Shown one piece after another: positions 45,101-57,411 of a stretch of DNA of 64,000 nucleotides (within the stretch, counting starts at the first letter, position 1; each line of letters opens with the position of its first letter). The translations under genes and the position numbers were made by a program. The notes under the pieces were generated by a model. The model saw only the letters and a list, made by a program, of their open reading frames with translations, had not been told where the DNA came from and did no database searches. The DNA lies in NCBI GenBank assembly GCA_964036295.1, contig OZ038466.1, positions 16,154,001 through 16,218,000 on the forward strand. The letters are read 5' to 3'. This stretch comes from Plumapathes pennacea. Its lineage: Eukaryota; Cnidaria; Anthozoa; Antipatharia; Myriopathidae.

Positions 45101-48100
45101 ATTTCTACATAATTATTGCATTATCACCAAAGAATCAGTTATCCACTCTGTCTGCCAAGTTTTATCGTCAGGTGGCCCGCCAAAATAGCTCATGCTTTAC
45201 AAACTGCGCAAGTGGCAAAACATGTAGGGAAATTGGCCAATCTTGTAAAACATGCAAGTTGTAAATTGTACAGAGTCATGAGATGTGCATGCACACGTGT
45301 TTGGTCAAATCTTGAAAACATTGGGTGAATGTTTTCAAGATTCGACCAAACATCACGACACTGCCCCTTTGATTGATGAATTGGCTCCTTAGTGTAGTGT
45401 GTTTTGCTATTCTTCAGACAATTGGTGCAGCAACAGCTGATTCAACAAGCACTGACAATAAAAGGGAGGGAGGCCTTGAACAAGCTGAGGGAGACATGTC
45501 TGGGAGCTTCGGGAATACTGCCAACAACTATTTCCATCAGTTTATGCAGAGTGGACGCAAGTAAGGATTTGCTTGAGGCAAAGCGCCTCGTGGATCCACA
45601 GCTTTTTGACAATGTTATGACACATCGTAATCAATCAGAAAACAGACACAAAAAACTGACATCAATTTTGTTAAACTCTGATATTATTCATTGAACTACA
45701 ACATTGTACATGTGCTGTTAAATCAGGCAGCACCTTCAGTGAAGATCTATTGTAGGATTAAACTTGGGGAATGGCTTTAATCTGAGGACACAAATGAATG
45801 GGTAACCCTGATTTATGTTATTGCTTACACTACTGGATGACAAAAAAATGTGGTTACATCTTGTCAACATATTATACAAAATAATGCAATAGTTTCATCC
45901 CTTATAACTTCTACAGCAGATCTATCCATTGGGTTGATATTTTGGCAATGAGTTTATCTTGCAAATATATGGTAGCTACATGTACAGTTTGCCCAGCAGA
46001 CAACAAACTCCTTCATCAAACTCTTTCACTTGAGTCTAAAGTTTACTTCCGCTGAGCTGGTCCAAACTTTAGTCACTAAAAACAGTCTTTCTAGTCTGGG
46101 GACTACTCTTGCCCGGACGGTCACAACAATTTTCATGCCGTTCAAACTCTTGGCTTCAAACCATTTTCCATGATACTATTGACAAATGTGTACTCTGGGC
46201 CTACAGTACTCCCTCACAAGCCGTGGCTGCTCAGTTGGTCGTTCGCCATTTTGTTGCATTTCTGAGTTCTGCATTAATCAAGAAATACTGTAAGTAGCTT
46301 CCCGACAGCAGACCCACGAGCAGTGCGGCGAAGTAAGACAGATCTGCTTGTGGGTCTGCTGTCAGGAGGCTAGTTGAGTAACAAGTGTTAGATTTCTTTG
46401 TAGAGTTTACAGTGGTTTCTGATGTATATTTCTTGGCATCATGCAGGTCTCCATCCAGCTCTTCCTCTGATGGCTTCGTGTTTGGACAGAACATGGGTGC
46501 TCGGGTTTTGGTAAGTCTTAACAGGGCGGTGAGTATGCAGCTTTGGGAGAAGCCTTAACAGGGCAGTGAGTTTGCAGCTTGGGGAGAAGTCTTAACAGGG
46601 CGGTGAGTTTGCAGCTTTGGGAGTTTTCTTTCCTTTCCCTTACACCCACCGCTTTATTCTTTCACAGTTCTCCAATGAGGGTGAAGAGAAGGATGAGAAT
46701 GACAAGCCAAATGACGAGTGTGAGGATGCTGAAGTGGCTGGACTGACCTTGTGCAGTGAGTCAACGCCTCGTACCTCTGCAGTGCTGGCTCTTGTTGATG
46801 TGTTGGTTTATTGCTGTTGCTAAACCAGTCATTTTGTTGTTGTTGTTGTTGTTGTTGTTGTTTCCAACTGCTCAGAAGAGAATCCCAAAACGTTGGCAGA
46901 AGTGGCTGAGTGTGGTCTGCCAGGATTGACGTCTCCAACCCCCGAGAAAGAGCACCACACTTTGGCTGAAGCTGCTCAGGCTTACCAGGAGAACGTGAGC
47001 CCATCCAAGAGCCAGGCTCAGCTGGACTATGTGAACGTTGTGAACGGAGAAGAGGAAGAAAGAAACGTACTGCAGGTATAGATTTTTGAAGGTCTTTAAG
47101 AGTACAGACAACATTCAGCATCATCATCTATCATCAACAACACTTTTGAGGTTTCTGCAATCTGATTGGTTGAGAGCAAGCTCTGCACTGAGTGCAATTA
47201 ACGTTGTAATATCAGCCAATAATTTGGACTCCGTTCTTTGTACTCTCTGTTACTTTTCCACGACTTTATCTGTTAGTTGTCAACCGTGACATAAACGCGC
47301 ACGCTTAAAAATGAGAGAATTTTTAGTCCTAACGAACTTTTTATAGTCACGCGATAAGCAAATAATCATATGAGTTGCTCGTACAATTTTAATAAATTTC
47401 CACTGGTTTGCCGTGGTGTGGACTCGGCGAAGCGCCTCGTGAGTCCACAACATTTTGACCATGTGATGACGTAAATCATGGTAAATAAGAGTCCACACCA
47501 CGGCAAACCAGTGGAAATTTGTTTTTTACCACAACATTTAGAAATATACAGGAAAGTTTCGTTGTATTTCGCTGCAAAACGTGACATGCTGGCGTCAGCG
47601 TCGTTGTCTGGACTCTTATTTACCACGGTAAATCGACCAATCAGAGAGCGAGAAACTAGTGTGTTGTGGTAAAAAATGATTTACACCGCTTGTAGTGTTT
47701 AAAAATTTGGTACAATTTTCAAACATCACTTAAAGCGTAAATCATTGCTAGTGCAATACGCACTCATGTGATTACCTATATATACTTATTGCGAATAAGT
47801 CTTCAGTTTTTGTGTCTACTGCTTCGAAGAAGCGTAGACACTATGCTATCGGTCGTGTAATGTAAGTAATGTGATGTAAGAATCGATAAATGATTGCGCG
47901 TTGATATTCGGGACCAATGAAAGGAAGCACTGGAATACCGATTGTACACGAACTTCACCATTGGTCGAGGAAACAATGACAGGACGGCGAAGGCTGGTTC
48001 GTGACAAGCTCGTGATCACGAGAAACCCATGAGGTCACAGCGTTTTCAGCGAGGCGATGGGTTAGTGAATATTTCATATGCTTCAAGCTTACCAGGATAA

Positions 48101-50244
48101 CTTGCCACAGCTTTCGAAATATGTGTCAAACCGGTCAAACGAAAGTTTATTTCAGTGTTGTGAATCGAGGAACTTGGCGTCAACTGAACCGATACGGAGT
48201 TAGAGGGACGAGTTGCCTTGCCGAGGGAAAGCTGCGGACGCTTGACGCGGATACGCAGAACAACATCGAGCCCCTTTTGGGGAAACTAAAGTCCCTTGTT
48301 AATTTTGTCTCAAATCACAGTTTTTGAAAATATGTGTGCCGAAAACGCTCGAATGAAAGGTTCTGGCCAGTACTATGCATTGCCCGCTTTTCCTGATGAA
48401 CTGTGTACAGTATGACAACACGTTGCAACGGTACGTAAGTCGACCAGTTATTATTTTGTGTCGATGTTTCAGTCGACAGAGACAGTAAAATGTGAAGCAC
48501 CTATGAATCTTCCACTTGGTCATTCGTGTACGAGTTAAAATAAATATATACTTTACTTGAGCCTAGTTCTGCTTGTCGTTACTAATTTTATTTGGACGGC
48601 TGTGGGGCGAAATGTTTACAAAAACCGCCAATGGCAACTGAATAGTCATATTTCCTATCAATGGCTACTGCATCCTCAAGCACCTTCATCTCCAGGAACC
48701 TCTATTTCTCCAGTAGTTCAGCCTCGCCTCGCGGCGCTCTCGGAATCGAGGTAACGCAAGTGTTTCTTTGTGCTGATCCGAGTTTTGATCTGTGAAATGC
48801 CTTCAATGTCTGGGCATCATTCCCTCTGTTCCTGCATTAAGTGTGTGTTTTCCCTATTCTTAAATTTCCCAAGTTTCCCCAGAAAAAAGTCGTTTCTTAT
48901 ACAACAATTTAGCGTAAACACAGATGCGACGCGACATTTTGGCAGCGGGCCAACTGATTCAAGCTAACGGAAATAGGTCACAAATTTTCTTGTGGTGCAA
49001 GAGGGGTGGCCTGTGGCAAATGCCATTTCTTTCTGCTAAAAAAAAAAATAGAAGAAAAAATGCAGTAGACACATGCACCTCATAGGTGCCTATTTTTATT
49101 TCTGTGAATCTTACCCGTGTGAATAAGGTTTATTCAGAGCTGGTTTTGCATTTGAGTCAGTGTGAGTAAGGTCGGCTTTCAATTCGCCGCTTTTTACCGT
49201 TGTGCAGGTCAACTGTCGTCTGTTTGTCTTTGACACACCCAATCATTCCTGGAGAGAAAAGGGGCGTGGTGTACTACGGTTAAATGACATGTGCCAATCA
49301 ATGAGTGAAGGCATCTTTCAGTCCAGACTTGGTGAGTACTGTATTTTTATCCGTTTTAGCTTCACCAGTCAATACGTTTGGCGTTATAACTCTTCAAACA
49401 CGTATATGTATGGTTTTACATAATGGAAAAGGAGCGAGCTTCTCTGCGCCTGTGATTCAACTGTAAACCTTTGATTTCAGTCATGCGCACACGGGGCAGT
49501 CTGCGTGTCGTGCTCAACACGAAGTTGTGGCCACAGATGACAATGGAGAAAGCCAACGAGAAGAGTCTAAGGATCACCGCTTTTGACAGCGACAACGACA
49601 TCAAAATCTACTTGGTCATGGTAAAAGCTTTGTGCATGTTTCAACTGTAAAACAGGTCCTTCTTTGCGCTAGGATATTTCGAGTAGGTGCAACGCGAACG
49701 CGTGCGATCTGGGGAGAGCGTCACACAAGGAGAAGGCGAGGTGCCTCAGACGCACATTCTCCCCAGACCGCGCGCTTACTCATTTATCACAATGTAATAA
49801 AGTTTGTTTTGCAGTCTGCCTTTTCACGGGGTGTTGCTGTGGGGGCTTACATTATGGCTGTGAAATGTCTGTTTAGAGGATGTAGACGCGCAACAGAGTG
49901 CTGTTGTACAGTTTTTCACGAGTTTGCTCTTCTTGATTTTGTCCAAGGCTGCACCCAAAGAAATCCAGCAGCTCTGGACTGCCATTGATCGGCGCATTCA
50001 GGCGCTGAAGCGCAGCCAGGAGACGCTGAGCCATGAAAACTCACCAGAGCACGAGTCCCCAGCCGATGGCGACAACAGAGGAGAACAAAGTCAAGAGACG
50101 ACTAATACCAAGCCGGGAGAGACTGGGGACAAACCCAACTCGCCCCAGGCCCACAGCAGCGTCAACGCTGCGGACGAAGACAGCAACGACTCGTGCGAGC
50201 AGGAGAAGGTAAGAAGCAAAGAAGCTTCAAGTGACGAAGAATAA
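39140..50244 (+). CDS. RANBP3: Ran-binding protein 3
   Basis: Fourteen exons join in frame to 485 residues: 39140-39152, 39451-39521, 39930-40016, 40994-41045, 42138-42197, 42996-43079, 43522-43556, 45418-45560, 46447-46510, 46668-46755, 46876-47075, 49208-49331, 49481-49620 and 49948-50244. RanBP3 is a nuclear cofactor of CRM1 export that helps load RanGTP and cargo. Two FVFGQN motifs (about 17 and 192) are the FG-type CRM1-binding elements. The Ran-binding domain starts around 293 with ERNVLQVNCRLFVFD and includes WREKGRGVLRLNDM, QSRLVMRTRGSLRVVLNTKL and KSLRITAFD. The end is acidic (SSDEE). NNYFHQFMQSG before the second FG motif is also typical of RanBP3. The small exons 4-7 are the least certain. 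The large introns carry many fold-back elements. Confidence 0.92.
42430..42830. mobile_element. Dispersed MITE-like element, copy 1 of a pair
   Basis: It has ends of the GTGTGGCATGAAATTTTC type, with AATTCGCGAAA/TTTCGCG-like words inside, and lies in RanBP3 intron 5. Parts such as TACCGGACAGAAACTTGCC and GAGATCTGCGACAATTTGTT have close relatives at 55980-56030 in the GPCR gene. Confidence 0.7.
44030..44100 (+). repeat. tRNA-like fragment with B box
   Basis: GGTCCGGGTTCGAACCCCGG at 44071-44090 is a perfect T-arm with an RNA polymerase III B box. CCAAGCA follows, and TGCTTGG lies about 100 bases upstream. The D-arm and a proper anticodon loop (U33 missing) are lacking, so this is probably a SINE remnant or decayed tRNA, in RanBP3 intron 7. 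Confidence 0.45.
45288..45352. repeat. Palindromic CTTGAAAACATT element
   Basis: TTGGTCAAATCTTGAAAACA then TTGGGTGAATGTTTTCAAGA then TTCGACCAA forms a hairpin with a 5-base loop. A relative is at 18575. It is followed within 70 bases by the acceptor of RanBP3 exon 8. Confidence 0.8.
46511..46627. repeat. 37-bp tandem repeat after a RanBP3 donor site
   Basis: Three copies of a 37-bp unit beginning CTTAACAGGGCGGTGAGT start six bases after the exon 9 donor. Each copy contains GGTGAGT or AGTGAGT, which resembles a 5' splice site. Confidence 0.85.
46838..46862. repeat. TTG microsatellite before the RanBP3 exon 11 acceptor
   Basis: Eight or nine TTG units lie 13 bases upstream of the exon at 46876, in the same kind of position as the array at 13251. 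Confidence 0.85.
47394..47680. mobile_element. Nested fold-back element in RanBP3 intron 11
   Basis: Perfect 32-bp arms at 47394-47425 and 47489-47520 (AAATTTCCACTGGTTTGCCG and onwards) enclose a loop with AAGCGCCTCGTGAGTCCACA. A second level follows: GGTAAATAAGAGTCCA at about 47480 pairs with TGGACTCTTATTTACC at about 47609, and TTTTTTACCACAACA pairs with TGTTGTGGTAAAAAA. A related loop sequence is found at 45575-45620. Confidence 0.85.
48661..48752 (+). other. Possible alternative first exon of RanBP3
   Basis: An ATG opens a frame of 30 residues (MATASSSTFISRNLYFSSSS and on) that ends at a GAATCGAG/GTAACG donor in phase 0, the phase needed by exon 12 at 49208. Use of this exon would give a short protein made mostly of the Ran-binding domain. 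The frame is short, so this may be chance. Confidence 0.25.
49705..49785. repeat. Fold-back with GCGATCTGGGGAGAG arms
   Basis: CGATCTGGGGAGAGCGTC and GACGCACATTCTCCCCAGA form inverted arms around an AGGAGAAGGCGAGGTGCCT loop, in RanBP3 intron 13. Confidence 0.65.
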
Positions 50245-50935
50245 TAATGACAAATGCTCAGGGCCAGTGAGGCGAAGGAACACACTATGCGCACGATATC
50301 TGCCTGTCTCGCTGTCGGTGTGCGGCTTTTGAACGAAACGGCAGAGGTTTTCAACGGACGCTTTCCACAAAATGGGGAAGGAAGGGTTCTCTTATCGAAA
50401 CAATTATTATGAACACGGTATAGAGCAAGGAGGATTGCTGCTATTGGGGGGAATTAATAGAATGTACTGAATTTGCTTGGATTCCACCTCGGTGAATGAA
50501 GAATGGTGGAGTCATGCTATTTTTTGACCAAGGTGTACTGCTTTTAATTCATCGGTGTGCGTTTTTGTGATTTTGAGAATTCAGTACCTGTGCTTCACTT
50601 TTGTACCGTGGGGTTCCACTTTGTGTTGTTATAGGACCGCCTCTTAGTTTATGTTTTAGATACAATCAGGATCAAAGAAACGTTGACATTTGACTCGTTT
50701 GAATGGGCCAAGAGACCAAATGCGAACACGACTGCCGATGCTTAATATATTATAGACCAGATGCGAATGGGCGACTGCCTCTAGTTCTTATAAACTTGTG
50801 TCTCATCAAACAAACAAGCTATCCAGTATTTGCAAGTTTGTTTAATTTACAGCTCTGAAACGTGACTTTTTAACAATTTTCAACATACTCTTTCTCGCCG
50901 TGGGGTTAATTTGTTTGTTTCACGATAAATTATAG
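50245..50935. other. Probable RanBP3 3' UTR and downstream spacer
   Basis: No gene is visible. The first AATAAA after the RanBP3 stop that was noticed is near 51850, so the transcript end could not be placed. Confidence 0.4.
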
Positions 50936-51107
50936 GCCATTTCCGAGATGCCTGTTGCTTCTGTTTCAAGACGAGGTCTAGTGCGAAAACTTTCTTATGA
51001 AGATGAGTTTGATTTACTGGAAAATGAAAACTAATTTTCATAAGAAAGGAGTCGCACCAGGCCTCGTTTTGAATCAGAGGCAACAAGTATCTCGACAATG
51101 GCCTATT
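50936..51107. mobile_element. MITE-like element, copy 2 of a pair
   Basis: It begins GGCCATTTCCGAGATGCCTG and ends with ACAAGTATCTCGACAATGGCC, an inverted pair, with the same AAAATGAAAACTAATTTTCA core as the copy at 19716. Its longer ends make it the better-preserved copy. Confidence 0.85.
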
Positions 51108-52399
51108 ATTGATGCTGGTTGGCAGCGGCCGTGGTTATCATTTGGTCTGCTGGGGCCAATTTGAGAAACATTGTACACATGTATTTTGCAAGTCGGACCA
51201 CTATTCAAATAATACCAAACAGATTTTGACCTGTTGAAGTCTATAAAAAGTTCAGATACAGGTCCCAAATGCATAGCTGCACCAGTATTTGACCTTGAGA
51301 CTGTTGTTGTTATTGTTTTTTCTTTTTTTCTTTTTTCTTTGTTCACTTTTTGAACGTTAAGATGGCATATTACCATTCTAAACAGCTTGTCAATACGAGC
51401 AAGGGAAGATGTTTTCTTTTTCGACAGTATTTATTGAAATTTTGTGTCCGTTCCGACGCGTAAAGTCTAAATGAGTATTTTTCGTATATAGTTTCTCTAT
51501 TTTCCAACTATAGTTTTTGTGACGGCATTTATTATTTTAGATCCCGATAAGTTATTTTATGCCAAAATATAGCCGGACCACTTTAGCATGTGGCGGAATA
51601 TTGGTCCAACTTGTGAAATACACACGGCTTGTAAACGTTTTTATTAACAACAGAAGAACTTTCAAAATCTAACACTTCTGTGAAAGCTATCTAAGCAACG
51701 TTGCCTTTTCTGGATGCACGCTAGTCCTGCGAGGTGAAGTTCAGTGCGAGCTTCGACCATTGTAAGTTTTTTAACGTCTTGTTCTGTGGTGCGTAACTAG
51801 TTCAATTGCCAAGCCGAGAATGCTTGCAATGCTTGTTGTCATTTTGTTTAATAAACTTGTTTTAATTTAAGAAGTCTTTCTTACAACTTAAACGTTGCAT
51901 TGTACATTTAGTGTGAGTGACAGCAAATCCGCTGGGTCCTCGCAACCACAGTCCTTTGCGTTCCGAAATTCTCGATCCGCCATTTCCGTCAGGGCTCCCG
52001 AAAATCGAAAGCAACTGGCAACCATTTCTGAGAAGAACATTAGTTTCATTTGCAGTGATCCATCTGGTGATGTCCTGGCGGCGCAGTCGGCAGGACGCTG
52101 GTTTTCGCCGGCACCGACCGCTGTGTCCCCAGTTCAATCCGCCGCCCCCCGCCCCCCACGTAACAATTCAGCGTGGAAAAAGAAAATTAATTATTATTTC
52201 CTGTTCGTGGTATACCTGAAAACTACCTGAGAGTAGCTAACAGTATTTCCACGTTAAACATAGAATTTACATTTTTTTTTTTAAATCAAAAAGTGCTGGT
52301 TCCAACGGGTGATTTTCATGCTAGAAATAAAGCCAGCCTGAAGTGTTTTACACATTTCCAGATGTAAAAAAATATATATTGAATTGGCTTGGAGAATCC
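51108..52399. other. Spacer between RanBP3 and the GPCR gene
   Basis: No gene could be supported. An open frame at 51911-52230 with Ser-rich composition lies behind an AG acceptor-like site, but it has no recognisable motif and ends in low-complexity Pro sequence. Confidence 0.45.
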
Positions 52400-55300
52400 C
52401 TAAACACTTTTAGTAGACAAATCAAGTGACTTTAACTCCAAGCCTTCTGTTATGTTCACTTGAGAAAGGTTGCTCAAACCGATATTCTTAGAAATATCAT
52501 CTCTTCTTACAAGTTTCTTGGAACTCGATCGACTTCTTGGAACTCCCCGACGGCAACGATCCAGGTTCTGTTTGAACTGCCTCATGAACAATTCATTTCT
52601 GAAGGCGAAGAAGCAGGGATTCATACACGAGTTAACTACAAGAAGCATGGGAGGCAGCCACCACAGCAAGGTCTTGTTGAGTATTGCGTATGTGAATAGC
52701 CCCCCTCCACGCACGATAAACACGGCCAGCAGGACGTTTGGAACTACAAATAAGACCATGCTGGTGATAACAATGAGAGCAATTCTTTTGGCTAGTTTTG
52801 ACTCGCGATTTATGCCCGCCTCACGAGTACACCTCTTGACTGCAATGTAGATGTGAACGTACATTGGAAAAGTCAGAATATAAACTAGACCAACGATAAG
52901 AAGTATGACTTCGCTCAGGAAAGGACCCGGTATTTTAGAGGAATTTCTATAAATTAAGCACATTTTACTGTCGGAAGTGTTGGCAGCATCAAATATCTGT
53001 ACCGAAACACACGCAACGACTGCCAAAGCCCAAGAAACTAGTAAAATAATGGTGGCTGTCTTGCGGCGTAGCCTCGCGGTCGGATTCATGCAAAATACGA
53101 TAGCCAAGTATCTTTCTAGTGTTGTCAGTGTTGCTGTGGTGACTCCGACCACCTGGTTCAGGATGAAGATCGACCTGAAGACGGGGCAAAAGTTGTCTTT
53201 CCACTCCATGAAGTCGTCCCTTGTTTGAAAAGAGTGCCCATAAGCGATGCCAAGTGAATAAATGCCCAGAAGAATGTCGCAAAAGGCCAAGTGAGCAACA
53301 AGGCAAAAGGACGTGGACTTGCGAAGGCTTTGAGCCAGGGACACCGTCACCAATACTGTGAGATTGAACAGAAGGGCTGCACAACCCAAAATAAGCTCCA
53401 CAACTCTGAGTTGACGGTGAAGATTCCAGCAGATGCTGATCCGGGTTTTCCGGATTTTGAACTTAACAGCAGGGCAAGTAGTATTGCTGCACCTTCCAGT
53501 GGAGGTGAGAATTTCATCATAAATCATGTACTCTTCCGTTTTACGGAAACAGCCATCTAAAACGGTGTTTTTGACAGCAGTTCCAGTTTTGTTGCTGGTG
53601 GCATGGATGCGCTTGTTAGTTTTACAACACCTCTTGGTAGTTGGACGGCTGTTTTTTGTTGCCGTGCTGGAGACGGTCGTCGAATGATTTTGTGGTCGTC
53701 TCCACTTTAGGGTAAAGTTAGTGTTTCCTGTAATATTCAGAGACACAAGCTTGGGCATTTCAACCAATGGGGATCCCTTAAAGGATCTTAGCCTGTTACA
53801 GCTGAGGTCCCTAAAACGCAAGCAAAGAAATAAGGTAGAATACAAAAGCATGCATGAAGGGTAACAAGGTCTTTCATGGGGATTTGACTATCTGCGAGTG
53901 CTTTGCTTTGCCAAAGTCCGGGGTCTTTTATTTTGAGGAAGTCAGGACTAGAAGTTAGGACTCCTAGTCATTGATTTCGGTCCAAAGACCTCCGGCACCA
54001 ACCGACGTACAGGCAAAACTCCATGGTCAAGGGAAGGGACGAGGGATACAAACAATGATCTTAGCCAATGGCCGAGTTCGGAAACCACTTGCACTGTCAA
54101 TAAAACCTATATTAAAAATAACAAAGCTTCCATGGTATTACTTCTAACACCTCTAAAACTTCCAACTCGTGTCTCTTTTGTGTTCACTTGACATCAAAAG
54201 CAGAGCCTTCAACACCCAGACTGCAAACATGCGGCCGTACGTTCATCTTACACTGGCCACCGCATCCCTGCCTTAGTCGGAATATTTAGAAAGAGACTGT
54301 TTTGTAGTCTAATCAGTAGCTGGCTATATCAAGGTTTCATAAATTAGCTTCGGAGTGTTTTACTTACAGATGACGAAGCGATGACAAGCCACGAAACACT
54401 TGAACAGACAGGTTCGTCAGATTGTTGTGTCCGAGGTTCCTGTGGCGGGAAAATGACTTTAAATCAAGTAGCCAAGTACAGTAACTTTCGAAAACGACCG
54501 GAACTGGTCTGCACTAACCCTGTATGTACGGTATTTAGCAAATAGCAACCCCTTGTATCGATAAGATTTAGTTGGTGCCTTCCAATGGAAAAGCACATCC
54601 CTCAACAAGTTGTGAGTGTAGTAACATATTGGGTGAGGTATGACTTACAAGTATTGTAAATTAGCCAGTCCTCCAAATTCTCTGGGTCGAATATCAACTA
54701 TGTGGTTATGCTCAAGATGTCTGTGGAAGAAAACACGAAAAGAAACCCAGTTGGAACATTTTCTCTTCGAGACGTCACCTTGTCAAGGTGGGGAGGGGGG
54801 GGCATCGCGGGCGCCGAAACACCGACGGTTGGGGACTGAGCCTAGATGTCGCCCGGTTCTCTATCAACTAAACACGGACTCTAATGCTGACTTGAAACTT
54901 TAAATTTACTGTACTCTAAACATAGTACATAGTACTTACAGGTGCGTTAAGGAGATGAGAGCTGCAAATTGGTTCATCTTCAGATCTTCCAGTTTGTTGT
55001 AACTTAAGTCTCTTGAGAAGCCAATTGAAACGAAAAGAAGACATGTTGAGACGGCAGAAGTGCGCGTTGAATAATTTTGCTTGCTACAGCGGTGCAGTGC
55101 ACTGTGGTGTGAACCATACGTGAACTGGTTCATTTTTTATGTTTTCGTATTTTTGCTCAGATTACACAGCATAGAAAACTTAATTGTTGGTAACTTGCTC
55201 AGATGAAAGGTGATTAAACTATCAATTATTATTAAATCACTCGTGATTTGTTTCTTGATTGGTTGAGAGAATCTACATCATGGCTTGGTGATGAAAGGTG

Positions 55301-57367
55301 ACTAAATAATCTGTCTAATTAAAGAATTCGATTGATTAGGGGACTGAACAGAAAGATTGATGATAGAGGCCCTAGTATTAATAGCATTTAGTTAGTGCCT
55401 TCCAATGGAAAAGCAAATCCCTCAACAAGTTGTGGGTAACGTATGAAATAACATTTCAGGTGTTGCACGACTTACAAGTATTGTAAATTGGTAAGTCCTC
55501 CAAATGCTCTGGTTCGAATGTCGTTTATGTGGTTATGCTCAAGGTGTCTGTAAAAACAATGACAGTATTAAAACTGTTTTCACTGGGGTCATCGCCCAGT
55601 TCTCTGTCAACTAAATTCAGACTGATGAAACTGAAATTACCGAGTGGCATGAATTTTTCGCGGGATTTAATTTTTTCGATTTTCCAACGATCCATGAAAA
55701 TTAGATCACGAAAAATCTCCAAAAAAAAAAAAAAAAAAAAAAAGTTTACTCCGTCTATTTAGGGCTATTTAAATTACGTAATTCCAACTAATGACTGAAA
55801 GCAACATTACGACCTTCTCCACAATTAATTGCAACAACGAACAGTTTCTGCGGCCTGACCTCTGGGTAAATTTGATAACAACTCTAGACATGTACAGAAC
55901 AAACATTGCATGGCGGTAGTACATGGAAACTGTTCAGTCTATTCCAGATCCCCTTGGTTGTTATATATCGTACCAGTACCATATGTTAAATAGCGGACAG
56001 GAACTTGCCCGAGATACGCGAAAAATTGTTCTCAAGAGTAAAGTCTAAATCCAAATTCGCGAAAGTTTGTTCCAGCGAAACGCAAAAACAAATGGCAGTC
56101 CGCGAATTTAACTCCCGCGAAAATTTCAGGCCACACAATAACTGTACTCAAGGTATACTAATGGTACTTACAAATGTGTCAAGGAGACGAGAGCTGCAAA
56201 TTGGTCCGTCTTCAGATGCTCGAGTTTATTGTAACTTAAATTTCTTGAGAAGAATTAAAAAGAAAAGAAGACATGTTGAGTTGCCAGCGACAACAGTGTC
56301 GTGTGGTGTTGTCTCTCTCCCGTAACATCTGGAGTTCCTCAAGGAACAGTGCTGGGATCCCTATACTATTCCTGCTGTATATATCACCGATGGCAAATGG
56401 AATTTAATTTTTTAAAGTGCAAAATTTTATGTGTTTCCAATAAAAAGGATCCACCGCAAAAGAAATGTGTATTCTGTGGTGTGGAACTGGAAAAATTAAC
56501 TCAATCAAATACCTAGGAGTTATCATAAATAGTAAATTGAAGTGGGCTCAGCACATATCGATTTTAAACAAAGCAAAGCAAACTTCTGGGGATGATAAAA
56601 TCTATGGAATTGCCCCAATACTGTGAGAGAAACTGCCTACAAAGCCATCGTACGACCAAAGCTAGAGTGCGCAAGCGCAGCTTGGGAGCCCTAATTACGA
56701 GAACAATAACACTGCTTTTAGAATCACACAGATGAAAAACTTAGTTTTTAATAACTTGCTCAGATGAAGATTGATAAAACTATCAACTATCAGTTGGGTG
56801 AATCTGCATTGTGGCTTGGTAATGAACTTTGGTGTACCAAAAATATCTGTCTAAAAAGAAATCGAATTTGGGGACTAAACAGCGAGGGAGCAGAACAGCC
56901 CCCAACTTTGTTGCCAGGGCCTTTTCCTGTTGTTTCCAAAACAAAATGAAAGGCCCTGTGAACGAAGCTGTACGTCCTCTACTATTGATAACATATAGTT
57001 TGTGTCTTTCAGTGGAAAAACCTCATGCAATAAGTCTTGGGTAGTAACATGTTAGGTGTGGTATGACTTACAAATACTGTAAATTTGCAAGCCCTCCGAA
57101 TGCTTTGGGCCAAGTGGCGCTTATCTGGTTATGCTCAAGCTGTCTGTGGAAACAAAGCAAGAAAAGAAACACAATTAAAGCAGGTTTCCTTCGAGACATT
57201 GGCCTGTTCTCTACCAACTAAACACAGACTGATGTTGCCGGCTTTTAACTGTATAACTCTAAAACATAGTATGTGGTACTTACAGATGTGTTAAGGAGAC
57301 GAGAGCTGCAAATTGGTTTATCTTTAGACCCTTGAGTTTGTTGTAGCTTAAATCCCTGGAAGAATTG

Positions 57368-57411
<44 letters not shown>

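Larger units (their letters stand above)
54368..57355 (-). repeat. Triplicated two-exon LRR cassette in the GPCR gene
   Basis: Exon type A (DLSYNKL...FAALVSLTHL) occurs at 57284, 56172 and 54940. Exon type B (LEHN.I...FGGL.NLQYL) occurs at 57072, 55476 and 54649. Intron words such as TTCCAATGGAAAAGCA, CCTCAACAAGTTGTG and AACTTGCTCAGATGAA also recur, so genomic blocks, not just exons, were copied. Spacing differs because elements landed in some copies. The exon at 54368 is a different, single LRR. Confidence 0.85.

Noticed and set aside
51911..52230. Extra 3' exon of RanBP3 or a separate small gene
   Set aside because: RanBP3 already ends with a natural acidic tail and stop at 50244. This frame has no recognisable domain and ends in low-complexity sequence.
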